64,000 nucleotides of DNA, taken from assembly GCA_039619475.1 (NCBI GenBank), contig CM077116.1, positions 198,795,117-198,859,116 of the forward strand, in the 5' to 3' direction. A program made the position numbers and the translations under genes. The notes under the pieces were generated by a model. It had not been told where the DNA came from. It saw only the letters and a list, made by a program, of their open reading frames with translations, and made no database searches. Below, piece by piece: positions 10,648-24,092 of the stretch (within the stretch, counting starts at the first letter, position 1; each line of letters opens with the position of its first letter). Source of the DNA: Icerya purchasi (lineage: Eukaryota; Arthropoda; Insecta; Hemiptera; Monophlebidae).

Positions 10648-13600
10648 CCGCCAGCATGCATCCCATGCAATACACACACTAATGTGTCCATTACAAGAAT
10701 GATAATATATTCATTCGTTACTACTTTGAATGCTCTTGATTTTGCTGCATCAAGCTGTAATTTTTAACGAGCGGGGAAATTTTTGAAAAGCAATATTTTT
10801 GTAATTGGTTTAATGCAAATTACATTTTAATATAGCATGAACAAATATTTTTTATTGATGCAACAAACTTATTATTAATTATTAATTTATATAATTTAAA
10901 ATTTTGTAATTCATAGATTGTAAGTATGAATACATGGAATTAATACATTTAGCAGTCAGCAAACTTACGTCATACAATCACAAGCAGCAGTAATGCACTG
11001 CTATATTCCAGCTGAGGATATATTTGAGTTGATTTCAATATGTAGTAGTATATTTTGTGTTTAAAGTAGTTTATATAAATAACTTGGCACTTTCTAAATA
11101 AACACAATTATTGAAGCTACATAATATGTCACAATTTCGTCTCGACAGGCCTAAATGAAAACGACGACTGCACAAGGCACTTCACAGTATTATCATTACA
11201 AACATTTAATCTGCAAGTACAGAGATCAGACCTTTTATATTACTCATTCGCATATTGCAAACTGGCGGCTTGCATATGTGGCAAACCCTCAATTTCACAT
11301 CAGATAAATGTTGTGATTTTGGTACACCTGCATAGGCAAAATTCTAAAATTCTGATGGTATATTGATTCCTGTTTAATATTACCTATTAGGAATTTCAGG
11401 AGAAGTGAACTGCCTCTATATTACTTTCAAAAATTTATTTTTTGTCATTTGGTATTTACATAGAATTTATTTCTGTTAGATTGTATATTCGACATCAGGT
11501 GTGCGGCATATTCAAACAATTAATCATTCTTGCATCAATAGGCTAACAGCTTCTTTATATGCACCATTAGTTTTAATAAACTATATTTCATTTAACATAA
11601 ATAAATTCTTTGACAGAAAGAAATAAATTGACTATGGAAATATTAGATCAATTATTGTCATAGTTTTGTTTGTGTTGTGAAAAACTGTTGAGCTCAGGTC
11701 ATAAAATGGACTGAAAAGTTTTGAGTTCTATTCAGAATTTTAGAAACATTCATTTAGTATCAGTTAAAGAATATTACCTTATTTACTTGATATATCTTAA
11801 ACTATTTATGACTGCTATTAAGTATTCCTTCACTTCAGTTTGAGCTTACTCTTAGTGAACACAATGATTTATGTCTTTAAACATAATTCACTACGTTGGG
11901 ATTCCTTTTAGTTTAATTTTGGTTATATAAGATTATTTCAAGTAAGAGTAAATTTTCATAAATAATTTTATTTGTTAGTCCTGTTTTCTGCAACGTCCTA
12001 AGAGATGTGAAATTCAAATAACATCTGACCAGTCAGTATATTGCGAGCAGCATCTGAGCAGATACATTGTTTTTATTTCTGATTGATTAGTTTGACTTAC
12101 AAGTGACAGTGAACGTCTTGATTAGATGACTAGATTTAGAGATACTAACTTGTGGTTAGGCATTATGATACATATGTAATGTGCTAAGAATTTGTAGCGC
12201 CCTAATAATCAGAAATATGCATCCAATGCAACATACCAACTGGTGTGTCCATCACATGGCTGCCTATTTATACATGCATTACCACATTGCAAACACTTGA
12301 TTTTGCTGCTCAAGCCATAATCTAAACAAACTGACAAATTTTTGAAATTAAATATTCTGGTAATCTAATTGTTACAAATTACATCTTAGTACAGCATAAA
12401 CAAATAATTTTATTAATATATAACAAATTTATTCTTGATTACTAATTTATAATATTTTATTTTTATGAAATTCATAGCTGGTATGTATGATTTCATATAA
12501 TTAATATATTTAGCTGTTAGCAATTTTAATAATTTAATTAGTATACTAGATAATATCATTTCACCTCATTGACTAGATAAAACAAAATCAGAATCAATAA
12601 AATTTGCTGATGCAAGTGAATACATTTTTATTAACTTTTGATTGTTCCATAAAAATGGTCTAGACCAGCAGGAGCATAATATTATTGGAAACAATTCATT
12701 ACACTTTCCCTATGGGAACTATCTTATGATCTGACTGCAGTAATTGTGCACAAAATTCTTTTCAAAAGCTGGCATGTGTTGACATGTTATACATTCTTCC
12801 TTTTAGATTAATTTGACAATCCTCTATTACAATGAAATACACAGAAGCTAATTGTTATACACGTGGGCAGAAAATCTAGTGTATTGAAACTGAGATATTT
12901 GCAATTAATTACATCCTAATATTGAATTTTTTGCATTTTGTAGGTCTTAGCCTAATGGCTATTCTTAAAACTTATTCAAACATTGAAAGACATGTGATTA
13001 TTCCAATTTTTTTTTGATAATAGTTTTAATTAAATGGAAATACTATGTTACACATTACAGTATTATTCATTATAAATATTTGTGTCATACATTCAAATTA
13101 GCCTAGTAATGTATAATGTAATACCATAATATCAGGGATCAAAATATACAGATGATTCATATGTATCTAATCTCCATGCTATTTTCTATTCTGAATATTT
13201 TTAGAAATTGAAATCAAATCAGTATCGTTAGAATTGTGTCAAGATAGTAGCCACTTAAGTACTTCATTTCTTTTGTAATTTGATTGTTGCAAAGTACACT
13301 ATTAATGTATAACAAATTTACTCTTGATTATTAATTTATATTATTTTATTTCTATGAAATTGACAGGCCGTAAGTATGATTTCATTGAATTAATATATTT
13401 AGTTGTTGGCAACCTTATGTTTTACAATCACAAACCACAGCATTCAACCGCTATATTCCAGCTGATATTATAATGGAATCAATTTCTAAATTTAGTAGTA
13501 TATTATATGCTTAATAAACTTCAATTACATAACTTGGCACCTTCTAAATAAATAAAAATATTGAAAGACGCATTACAAGGCTCAATTTCATCTCAACAGG

Positions 13601-14460
13601 ATAAAATGAAAACCAAACTACACAATGCCTGTTACAGTATTACAATTACAAACGTTTATCCTGCATGTTCAGCAATCAGACCTTTTGTATAACACTTCCA
13701 CATAACATAAACTCTCGCCATGCATTAGTAGTATAACAACAATTTCACATCAGATAAATGTTGTGATCATGGTGTAGCTACTTTACATGAAGCATGCAGA
13801 CTAACGGCCCAAATTCTGATCGTATATTGATTCCTGTTTAATACTGACTATTAGAAATTTCAGCAGAAATGAACCGCCTCTATAGTATTATTGATTCATT
13901 TAAAAATATTTTCACTAAATTTAACGTCATAGTATTTAATTTTATTCAGCAATAATGTTTCACAGGGATGTTTAATTTAATGGCCATTTTGTGTGATTAC
14001 TCATATGTTCCATAATTATTATATTGTATTTCATATTAGTAAACCCATGGAATTTAATTATAGTTTAATTATTATCCTAGAAAATATCATTCATCTCATT
14101 GACTTGATCAAAAAATCACAAGTGTGTTTGTTTTATAGGTCAATAAAACTTGCTGATTCAACTGAATACATTTTTATTAACCCATGATTATCCTAAAATA
14201 TTTGACTAGACTATCTGGGTCATAATATTACTAGAAACAATTCATTACCCTTTTCCCACTGGAACTATCTTACAATTTGACTACAGTAAATGTGTATAAA
14301 GTATTTCTTAAAGGGTGGCATATGTTGACATGTTATACATTCATTTCTTCTTGCATAATTTGAATATCTTCTATTACCATGAAATTCACAGAAGATAATT
14401 ATTATACAGATGCTTAGGAAATCTAGTATATTCTAAGATATTCTTTCAACTAATTTCAAT
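10648..14460. repeat. Macrosatellite segment with three internal deletion junctions
   Basis: Several consecutive partial monomers lie here. The unit start recurs near 11040 and 13490. Deletion junctions occur at about 11425 (position 350 joined to 1430), about 12527 (2500 joined to 545) and about 13265 (1290 joined to 2330). The first two junctions recur at 30665 and 38700. The segment 13273-13880 aligns without gaps to 40944-41551 at an offset of 27,671. The 64-codon open frame near 13993 is chance. No gene is present. Confidence 0.78.
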
Positions 14461-14599
14461 TTATTTTATTTATTTTTGTTACTATTGAAAAAAAGAAAAT
14501 CCACAAATGCGCTGCATAGCGCAAGTAGTGGAAAATGTTAGATTTAAACAATTTCCTCGGTTGAAAATACAAACAAAACGGTTGCTACGAAATAAAATT

Positions 14600-15221
14600 A
14601 AACTTTTACACTAATATACAATTCAAAATTGGAGTTCCTGGTAATGGGAGTGTCGACAGAGCAGCACGTTCTGCCTTGCTCTCGCCAATGCCACAGGACG
14701 CGTAGCTTCCCTCATCAATCACATATATATTCCTAAAGGTGTGCGAAAACCAGTGGAAAATTGAATGGGCAGCTGCAACAACATCCTTAAGAACCATTAA
14801 GCCCACAGTTGAATCATGGTGGCCACCGGAGGGAACATCCCGATACGACTTTAAGATCCTCAGCCGGCTGTATATTGGCCACATCGTTATTTCGCACAAA
14901 CATATAATTGATAAAACGCCGCCTCCGGCTACATGCCCCTTGTGCAACCAGACAACCGCACCGACAGTTTCCCACATAATACTTACCTGCCAAAAATTTA
15001 CTATGTTGTGGAGGCAACTTGGCCTACCCATTGATATAGGGCAGACCCTCTCAAACGAGGTAATCTCCATCGACAGGATTATTGCTTTCATTAAAATGAG
15101 TGGCTTAACTCACCACATTTAAATTACCCCCCCCCCCCTCCTTTGTGTGTGCTGTAATGACCATAGTAGTTACACACAGCACATACAATTTAAGGGAATA
15201 AAAAAAAAAAAAAAAAAAAAA
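14600..15221 (+). pseudogene. R10: 3' end of an R1/I-like LINE ORF2 (RNase H end and zinc-binding C-terminus)
   Basis: This is a 5'-truncated remnant. From about 14632 a plus frame reads through the end of an RNase H domain (GVPGN followed by VDRAA), then hits a stop near 14705. An open 127-codon frame (14739-15122) carries the C-terminal region: a WWPPEG block, a RLYIGH block and the zinc-binding CPLC...SHIILTC motif typical of these ORF2 C-termini. It is closely similar in organisation to R9 at 47.4-48.0 kb. A C-rich run, a stem-loop and poly-A (15201-15221) close the element. The DNA from 14461 to about 14600 is A+T-rich and unassigned. Confidence 0.75.
15148..15183 (+). other. 3'-terminal stem-loop of R10
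   Basis: TGTGCTGT (15148-15155) pairs with ACAGCACA (15176-15183) some 17 nt upstream of the poly-A tract. R9 has the equivalent structure at the same place (47421-47462) with a compensated, longer stem. Conservation in both copies suggests a role in 3'-end recognition during retrotransposition (inference). Confidence 0.6.
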
Positions 15222-15883
15222 GTAGAACTCACGTTAGAGGAAATACATAAAAGATATAAATTAAATAACAAATATAACTATAAAATGCATCAATTTTAAA
15301 ATAAAATAATAACCTGCATTAAAAGTGGAAGGAACAGACCCAAGTAATATGAAGCAAAATTTATAAATTTAACAAAACAAAATTTCGACATATCCTTAGA
15401 GAAAATTACAAAGTTTAAAAATTTACAATATATTTAAAATTATTAACCCAGTATATGTGCATATACAATATTTTAAAAGTACTAACGGTTTAATGTAAAA
15501 CTTTAAATGTGATTTACTGAATATATTGTGTAACTTTAAGAGGACAGAAAAAGGAAAAAGAAATTGGTGAATGATTAAAGTATGCATATGGATTTATAAT
15601 TAACAGCGTTCATGCATGCATAAATGAAATGGACGCCCACTTGCTTTAAAAGGAAAACTCCATTCTTTCTTAACTGGACAAATTGAAGAATAAACAAGGA
15701 GCATTTTTATATTTACATAGCTTTCTAAATATAAACTAAAACAAAACAAATAAATTGTCAAAAATAATAATAAAGAAAAACTATAAATATTTAAATCTAT
15801 AGGAATTCTTATAAATAACATATTAAAAAAGTGGTTGTATGATGTAAGAAATTACTTAAGAGCATGAAGTTAAAGTTAAATTA
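15222..15883. other. A+T-rich DNA of unknown origin
   Basis: This is not satellite and not recognisable coding sequence. It is very A+T-rich with short chance ORFs on the minus strand. After removing R11 by its target-site duplication it becomes continuous with 17511 onward, so both parts belong to one pre-existing insertion of about 1.7 kb. Confidence 0.5.
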
Positions 15884-17510
15884 ATTGCCGGAATAAATGG
15901 CAAAATGGGCAATTTCATCTTACATTTCTTATCTAATAGAGCAATGAAAGTGAAAGTAGGCTTTGTGATGTACTTTCCGGTTCCTATGGAGAATAGAATC
16001 CCACAGGGATCCGCACTGAATGCGACTTTATTCATCCTATTTGTTAATGACATTTGCTAGTAACAGCCCGATTATTTATTGATGATCTGAATATATCAAT
16101 CTCATCCAATCTCCTATCCAGTGCCCAGCCCATCTTCCAAACGACAATTGATAAGCTATATACATGGGCTGTATACAATAGGCTAAAGTTCTCCTCATCC
16201 AAAACTTCATGTGTCAACATCCATGGGAGTCGTCTGCATAGAGATAATCAAGAAATTTGCCTTCATCTCAATAATTCTCCTCTTCCTTTCTCCAGTTCTG
16301 TGAAATTTCTAGGTCTAGTTTTTGATTCCTCTCTGTCCTGGTCTCCTCATATTTCTAAGTTTAAAAATAAATGCATGAAGAACCTCTCCATTATAAAATA
16401 CTTGTCCAGTCCTAAATTCAATATTGATCCCAAGCCACTTGTCACCATTTATAAAACCCTTATCCTTCCCAGATTAACTTATGGGTGCTAGGTGTACTCC
16501 TCAGCTGGTCAGTCGTTACTCAGTTCACTTGAGCCAATACATCATACATCCATCCGATTAATTTTTGGTTGTTATCAAACTTCTCCATCAGCAAGTTCTT
16601 GTTTCCTTAGCGGCATACCTTCAATTCCCCTGATCCGTTCTTCTATTACTGCCTGCGACTTAATCCACTAGTACCTTCATCAGTACAAAATTAATTCCTT
16701 CCCAAACATTACTGATATTCCACTCCTTTCTTTCCCTAGTGACCCAATTCCTAGATTATTTAAACAAATTATTGATAGTGGTGTACAATTGCCAAATCCC
16801 GACACCTCTTATTACAAACTTCCCCCCTGGGGAAGACATTTCTGCAAGGATAGACACATCTTTCTTGGAGGCAATAATTCGCAGACCGAGTGCGGACATA
16901 ACTCACCGCGTTGCCGAAAAAATCAATAGTTATCCCAACTCTTTGCACATATACACTGATGCTTCCAAGGCAGACCCACAAATTTCCCCATCTCCAAACA
17001 CGCGCGCATATGAAATCAATGGTGAAATCACTTCGTTGCGTCTAAATGATTACTGCTCTGTACAGGAAGCAGAATTGTACACCATATACAGTAGCCTCGT
17101 AACTTGTTTGCAGACAGGATGTATAGATAGAAGTATACTTTTAATGACTGACTCTTCAGCTTCTCTAAAATCGATTTTCCTCACGGAACAACATGGATAT
17201 CTTAGCCCTGAAAATCAGTTATACATTGAAGCTGCTCCATCAAGTAAGAAATCAGGTAACGCTCTTGTGCGTGCTGAGTCATATGGAAATTCAAGGCAAC
17301 GAGCGAGTTGACCTAGCGTCCAAGTCAGTTCTGCTTGCACCAATGCCATTTGCAGTGCCACCAATCTGCAAAGTGAAGATTTATTTCCATGAACACATGA
17401 TGGTTGAGTGCATCAGCCAGTGGCAAAGGAAACGATCTTTTATGAAGAGCATAAAATTCACAGCTGAGTTAAAAATAGTGCATGAGCGCCACCAGAAAAA
17501 AAAAAAAAAA
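15884..17510 (+). pseudogene. R11: 5'-truncated R1/I-like LINE (RT and RNase H, frameshifted)
   Basis: The insertion is bounded by gttaaatta at 15875-15883 and 17511-17519, with a poly-A of about 15 nt at 17496-17510. It starts inside the RT domain (AGINGKMGNFILHFLS, then IPQGSALNATLF). It has a stop just before 16054, continues with LFIDDLN replacing the usual YADD context (16054-16491), then breaks into shifted frames. RNase H follows: IYTDASK near 16950, QEAELY, LMTDSSAS, and in another frame QGNERVDLASK near 17300. The C-terminal zinc motif is absent and the tail is added directly to a shortened 3' end. It cannot be autonomous. Confidence 0.82.
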
Positions 17511-18600
17511 GTTAAATTAGTTTATTAAATGAATGATCTAAAACATAAGTTGTATTTTGTTTCTGTTTATTTATTTTACTCTGCTTTGCTTTAAATAATA
17601 GATTTTAAAATTATGAAGGTTGAAAATAAACTGAATGATTAAATTATGAATTGAACAGAAGGACAATTTGAGTTTAGGATATATATAGGCAATATTTGCA
17701 ACAAGATTAGGATGTATATACAGTTTACAAGAAAATGATCTATAAAAGCAAAGTAAAACAAATTATTCAGTTATTTTATTAAAAATATTATAAAAACATG
17801 TACCACAGAAAATTATATTTTTTAAAAATTATTGAAAATAGCCGACAATTTTGGAGTTACATACTCCATAATCATGGCATTAATAAATAAATTTAAAGGT
17901 TAAAACGAAATCATATTTGTCATCTTATAAAGTAATACAATATATCGATATTGTATTTAATGCATTGTTTGTTAAAGTAAATATTTTGTTATTTTTCTTT
18001 CATTAAAGTTAAAAACAAAATATAATGAATATAACAAAATAGTTCTAACAATAATAAGGTAAATTAAGGGATGAAGTATAATATTAAAAATAATGGTAAA
18101 GTAAGAGTTATCTTACCTAAAGTGAAGTAAAGACTGAAAAACTTTTTATTACAGTTAAATACAATATGGATTAAGTATTCTAAAATAATAAGTAAAAACT
18201 ATTAAAGTTAATAATTAGGTGTAACAATAATATGATTAAAAAAAAAAATTATCTTCCTGGAAATACTAGTACAAAACCAAAATATACCGTTTTTGGCAAA
18301 ATTTTAAATCCTAAAAGAAATTCTTTTTAAATTTACACTAATATTTCGAATTATCTGCGTAAATTTTCCTCATTAGGAGATTAAATATAATTTATCTAAT
18401 GCGAATTAATTAAAGACAAGAGAATAACAAGAATCTATCTGATTTTCGATTCAATTTAGAAACAAAAACTGCCGTGTTTTTCGGAAATGTGTCAAACATT
18501 TTTTAAAAATATGTGAATTTTAACATCAACTTATTCAACATGAATAAGAAGAAGGTTTAATAGAAAACCAAAATACACTTCCTAGTAAAAAGTAAAACAA
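17511..18600. other. A+T-rich DNA of unknown origin
   Basis: There is no gene, no satellite landmark and no recognisable transposon domain. Minus-strand open frames at 18535-18883 are low-complexity translations (F, S and Y-rich) and are not credible. It may be the decayed non-coding part of the element whose ORF1 end is seen at 18780-19036. Confidence 0.45.
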
Positions 18601-18779
18601 GAAGTGATTAAGAAAAGTCAACCACTTACTATTATAGGAAGTAATAATAAAAATAATAATGATCATAAAAGGAGAAGGGGGAGAAACCAGAGAATAGAAA
18701 AAAATAAAAACAGAAAAAGTGGAGAAAAAACAAAGTGGAAGAGAAAAGGCTAGCCCAGATTGCATTCACTTTCACATTG

Positions 18780-19036
18780 CAGCTCAAGTGAGAAGAATGA
18801 TTAATTAAGGTAAATGTAGTAAAATAAAAAAAGAGGTAGGGAGTCAACAAGGGAGGAAGAAGAATCAATGTTATTAGACGCAAGAAGTTCTAAAATAGCT
18901 TCAGCTATAAAGTTAGCTGTAGGAAATGGAGTTGTTGAAGGTGTGTAGGAAGTAGAAATGGAAGCAGGACTGGAAGCGTCATATACTAAGGAATTACTAT
19001 TAATGGTGGTAAAATTTCTAGTAGAAGGAGAACTAT
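18780..19036 (-). pseudogene. Fragment of an I7-like LINE ORF1 (C-terminus)
   Basis: Read on the minus strand, this gives an S/T/N-rich stretch followed by AEAILELLASNNIDSS and a VDSL block. It aligns with the I7 ORF1 C-terminus (SSSIIELLANHNIPTTS, then VNSL) at about 58400-58460. The N-terminal part and zinc knuckles are missing, so this is only the end of the protein. Satellite begins at 19037. The assignment rests on a short match and could be wrong. Confidence 0.5.
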
Positions 19037-19802
19037 TAAAAGCTCATCCAAGGTTATTCCATGTAAGAGCAAATTTCATAAAGTACTTTATATGTTACTT
19101 CAGTTTTTTATAATTTTCTGAGAGACTAGAAATTGAAATAACATCTGCCTTAATATTCTTGTAATTTAATTGGAATTTTAATACAGTCCAAACAAATAGT
19201 TTTTATTAATGCATAACAATTTTATTCTTGATTACTAATTTATATAATTTTGTTTTTATGAAATTTATAGTTCGTAAGTATGATTTCATGGAATTTATAC
19301 ATTTAGCTGTTGGTCACCTTCTGCTTTACAATCACAACTGTAGCAATTAACTGCAATATACCAGCTAATATTATATTGGAATCAATTTCAAAATATAGTA
19401 GTATATTCTGTGTTTAATGAATTTCATTTACATAACTTGCCATCTTCTAAATAAACACAAATATTAAACAATACATAATAATTCTCAATTTCATCTCAAC
19501 AGGCCTAAATGAAAACCAAGCTACAAAAAATGAAAAAACACTGAACCTGCATGTCCAGAAATCAGACCATTTATATAGTTCATTCACATAATGCGAACTA
19601 TCACCTTGTACTTGTGTCATACCCACAATTTCATATCAGATAAATATTGTGATCATGGTGCACCTACATTGTATGAAGTGTGCAGACTGACTTCAAAAAT
19701 TCTGATAGTATATTGATTCCAGTTCAATATTACCTATTAACAATTTTAGTAGAAGTGAACTGCCTCTATATTACAGATCCATTCAAAAAATGATTTCACT
19801 AT
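19037..19802. repeat. Macrosatellite segment
   Basis: It resumes at the ttattccatgtaagag block (unit position about 1925), passes through a unit start near 19385 and stops at tgatttcactat where LINE I2 is inserted. It has an internal deletion near 19145. No gene is present. Confidence 0.75.
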
Positions 19803-19919
19803 ATTTTTTTTTTTTTTTTTTGGCCCGAACTGAACAGTTCATTTGGCCAGCAAACTACGACACGACTAGATATTAAAAAATACTAATAATAGAAAATTCA
19901 GGAAGAGAAATTTCATTCT

Positions 19920-20100
19920 ACATTATGGCCGCAACTGCTGGCAGTGCCCACAATGCTCAATGAAACAAAACAAACACAAACAAGATTTTTTCATTCTGGA
20001 AAAAGGAGCAAGAGAAAAAATAGATAAATAGATAAATATTTCTATCTCACATTATGACCACAGTTGCCTGGCAATGCTCACAATGCATTATGAGAAAAAG
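19920..20100 (-). repeat. Two-copy tandem repeat in the I2 3' UTR
   Basis: The block cattatggccgcaactgc at 19923 onward recurs as cattatgaccacagttgc at 20048 onward, a period of about 125 bp, each followed by a cacaatgc block. The duplication lies between the ORF2 stop and the tail. Confidence 0.65.
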
Positions 20101-20175
20101 GAGGTAGTCACAGTCACACTGGACAAAGACTACAATGTAAGAAAAAAATAAGTAAAATAATGGAGAAAAAAAAAA

Positions 20176-23100
20176 TCAAACAACAATCCTGTTTCTTTTA
20201 ATAAACCTAAAAAGGACAAATAAAATTTTATCACTGGAACAGAGAAGATGAAAAATACACAATAGAGGATAAACACCACAGGACATGAGGTCTTTAGAAA
20301 ACGCAAGTCTCGTGTTATCGAACTGGGCGCAATTAAATAACAAGTGGTTAATGTCTTCTCTAAAATTTTGTCGACAATAGATATTACAACCCGTGCAGTG
20401 CCCGGTGTTTGAAAAATTTAAACCCAATCGGCAATGGCCGGAGCGGAGCCTACACACAACGGTCACAAACCTACGGGTCAAACTAACTGGGACACTAATG
20501 CGGTAAAACCAAGGTGTGGACGGCAAAGGTGGTTGGACCATATGAAAATATTTATCAGGTCCTTGCTCTCTACAAATAAGACTTATCCAATCCGCATGAT
20601 TATTTCTTTTGGCTTTATCTAGAAGATCGAAAGATGGGATAAATGGAAACTTAATACCTGATCTAACACCTTCTTTTGCGATTAAATCAACACGGTCACC
20701 AAGTGGTACCTCACAGCGACCCGGAACCCAACAGAATTTAATGACTCCTCCAAGTTCGGAAATATTAAAATACTTTTGCTTAATTTCATAAATAATTGGA
20801 TGGCAATTACATTCAAAATTACTTCTCTGAAGCGACAAGAGAGAGCTAACGCTGTCCGAAAATACTACAAAATCCCCCTTGGACTGCAACACGTTTTTCA
20901 CAAACTCTAACGCTTTTTCAATTGCAAGAAGCTCGGCCGTGAAAATCGAAGCTTCTGGAGGTAATTTAAATTTCTGCTCAGTAATACCTTCTATAATAAA
21001 CCCGGCCCCTACGCCTTCATTAAATCTTCGGAATTTGGCACCATTGATAAAGATCAACCGATAACCGGGGTATAATTCTTTCGCGATACCTAGAAAAACG
21101 GAGTTCACAGTGTTACCAGGCAGCAGATGCAAATTCTGGCTTTTAAAGGTGTTAATATTGATGTCCAGTTTGATAAGATTAATGTCGTATCTGAAATTAA
21201 AATAATTGGAGGGAGAAGATGGCACTAGAGCTGGACTATAACTATAATACATCCTAGTTCTTTTGAGCAAGAGCGGGATTTTCTGGGGAATAAATCTCCA
21301 ATCACTACTTACCTGCATTATCTTACTTATAAACTGCGGATATTTGTAATTACAATACTTAAGTACACATTTATCTGTTAAATAATTTCTTCTAATGTTC
21401 AGAGGAGCAATTTTGGTCTCCATTTGTAAACCGATGGTAGGGGACGACCTGACGTTTCCCGTGATTAATCTTAAACCAAGATTCTTTAATGAATCTAACT
21501 TTCTGAGCTGGAACTTCGAGGCTGATCCATAGAAAATCGCTCCATAATCCAATTTCGATCTAATAAAGCTTTTGTATAGCTGGCTTAAGATGACCGGATC
21601 ACTTCCCCACCATGAATTGCTTATAGTCTTTAAGGGGCTATACAATTTAATTACAAGTTCAACTAGTTTTTGAATGTGAAAAGTCCATGTTAGTTTAGGA
21701 TCTAAAAACAATCCTAAATACCTAACATGCCTAGTGAACTTAATGAGTTGGTTTTGAATTAGAACACGTATTTGTTCGTAGTCAAATGGTCTAAGTGAAA
21801 ATACGGATACCGTGGATTTGGCAAGGGATATTTCAAAATGAATCTTCTCAAGGGAATTAAAGCAAATATCCATAGATGTTTGACTTGCCTGAAGACATTT
21901 AATGAGGCAGTTATGTTTAGAATATATTAAGAAGTCGTCCGCGTATGACAAAATTCGTGAGAAATTTGGTATTTGAATATTAAAGAGAGGTAATATATAC
22001 AAATTAAAGAGAAGCGGACTCAGAACGGCACCTTGGGCAAGACCTTTATAAGTTGTGCGAACTTCAACCTGTTTGGATACGGGGTTAAGAATATGGAGGG
22101 ATCTACATAAAAATAAACTACACAAAAGTTTAGCCATGGGAAAAGGAATATTAACTGCTATTAATTGATTGAAAAGAACGGGGATGGAAACATTATCGAA
22201 TGCCCCCTGAATATCAAGGAATGTTGCCACCAAGAAGCCTTTGTTTTGGAAAGTAGAATAAACATCCCCCAAGAATGATGCTACGCAATCTTGAGTACCC
22301 AAATGTGGGCGGAATCCAAACATTCCCTCCGGAAGTATCTTCTGTCTCTCAATCCACTACATCAGTCTGTTCTTAATTACAACCTCGAAAACTTTCCTAA
22401 AGCAGGAGGCCAAGGAAATCGGTCGAAATGATGACGCCTGGTTGAGAGATTTACCAGGTTTGGGAATCGGAATGACTAGAAAACGCGACCAGTCAGAAGG
22501 TATTAAACCAGACACTAATAAATTGTTATATATTTCTAATAGTATATTTTTGGCGTAATTACTTAAATTCTGTATAACTGAGTAAGTAATACCATCCAAA
22601 CCCCGGGAAGAATCTCGTTTCTTGTGTAAAGGAATAAAAACCTCTTCATATGTAATTGGACGGAGCAGAATATGAGATATCATAGGTACAGTATTTCCTT
22701 CCCGGGCCAGCTCCTCCCTCATTGGAACATAAGGGGGAGAAACTGCGTTTGAAAAGTCAGTAAACCAACTGTCATTTTGAATCACTCGACCGTGAGAATG
22801 TGAATTTTTAAAACGCTTAGTTAGATTCCAAACTTCTTTTAAAGGAGTGTTTCTGTTAAACTTCCTACAAAAATCCCTCCAAGAGTTCCTTTTGGTTTTT
22901 TTGAGGAGTTTTCGCGTCTCCCCTGCAATTTTCCTATATCTAAGATAAGCTCCCATTGAGCCAACTACCCTAAAAGTGCGCAAAGCATCGTTTCGTTCTT
23001 TAACTTTAGTCTTGCATTCTCCATTCCACCAAGGAACAGCAGGTTTATTCCCTTTATACAAGGATGCCTTAGGCATGGAGCACCGTAGCGCTGAAAGAAC

Positions 23101-23940
23101 AGCATCATAAAATGTATAGTATTTGTCTAAAGAGTTACTCACAGAATTAATTATTACCAGATTTTGATCAACTAACTCGCGAAATTTATTCCAGTTCTCT
23201 TCCATAAATTTCCAACGCAGTATATTATTTTCAGATTGATATGGCTGCCGATAGGATGATATTGGGTTGTTCGTATTTATAGTGATCATAATGGGGAAGT
23301 GATCACTACCTAAAGACGTTAGTAGAACTTCCCATGTACAATCGAGCGCCATTGAGGATGATGCTAGGGTTAAATCAACAGGGTTATTCACATGAAGGGG
23401 ATTTCCAAGTTTGGTTTTGGAACCATCATTCAATTAGCACAGATCTGAATTAATGATGAGGTCAAGTACAGCTGCCCCTTTCGCATTATTACGGTCACAA
23501 CTCCAGCACACACTAAGAGCGTTGAAATCTCCACCCACCAAAATGGGAATATTATTATAACCCTCCAACGCATCCAAGAATGTTGAGGAGTCTATAGAAT
23601 GATTTGGGGGAGAGTAGTACGAAATAAATATTCTGGAAAATTGACCAATAGTAACAAGAACGCTGACTGCATTTGATTTGGTACTATTGTTACTAGTTGA
23701 TAAATCGAAATTAATCACCTGGTACTTGATTCCGAACTTAATTAAAATGGCCGTACCCCCGTAGCCATCCTCTCTGTCGTCTCGAAAACAGTGATAATTG
23801 GGAATGTTAAAAGATCTGTTCTTGGATAGCCAAGTTTCTGAAAGTAGAACAATATCAATATCCTCCTGAGGCAGAAAGATTTCTAGGTCACCTTTATTAG
23901 AAAAAATGCTGCGTGCATTCCCCTGCAACACCCGGATCAT
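20176..23940 (-). pseudogene. I2 ORF2, endonuclease-RT-RNase H with two nonsense codons
   Basis: One frame of 1,255 codons contains two stops: TAA at 23436-23434 (codon 169) and TAG at 22359-22357 (codon 528). Domains in order are APE endonuclease (ETW near 36, SDH near 212-214), RT (FGFRP near 541, GLAQGAVLSP, catalytic YADD near 666-669), and RNase H from about residue 960. The first RNase H aspartate is replaced: the segment reads LIFINGAKF where the family has DGS or DAS. The Glu (AEL), second Asp (FSDS) and VDLIAK residues remain. A C-terminal cysteine cluster with INHLLFNC follows. The protein would copy element RNA at the target nick, but the stops leave only the endonuclease half intact. 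Confidence 0.9.
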
Positions 23941-24092
23941 GTCGAAAAGAGTGAGTTTGAAATGATCACGAATTACCCTGTTTATATATCTATATTGTTA
24001 CATATACATAAATATATAACCGTTAAATGTATACAATAAGTTAGTATATACTAAAAGAAATATATAATCAAATGTAATATAAAATCGGAAAA

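Noticed and set aside
13993..14187. Short open frames inside satellite (13993, 26815, 27399, 30048, 42479, 46067 and others) as small genes
   Set aside because: The frames are not conserved between monomers and are what chance gives in this composition.
18535..18883. Minus-strand F/S/Y-rich frames as membrane peptides
   Set aside because: Two overlapping frames of low complexity opposite A/G-rich DNA; more likely remnants of a LINE spacer.
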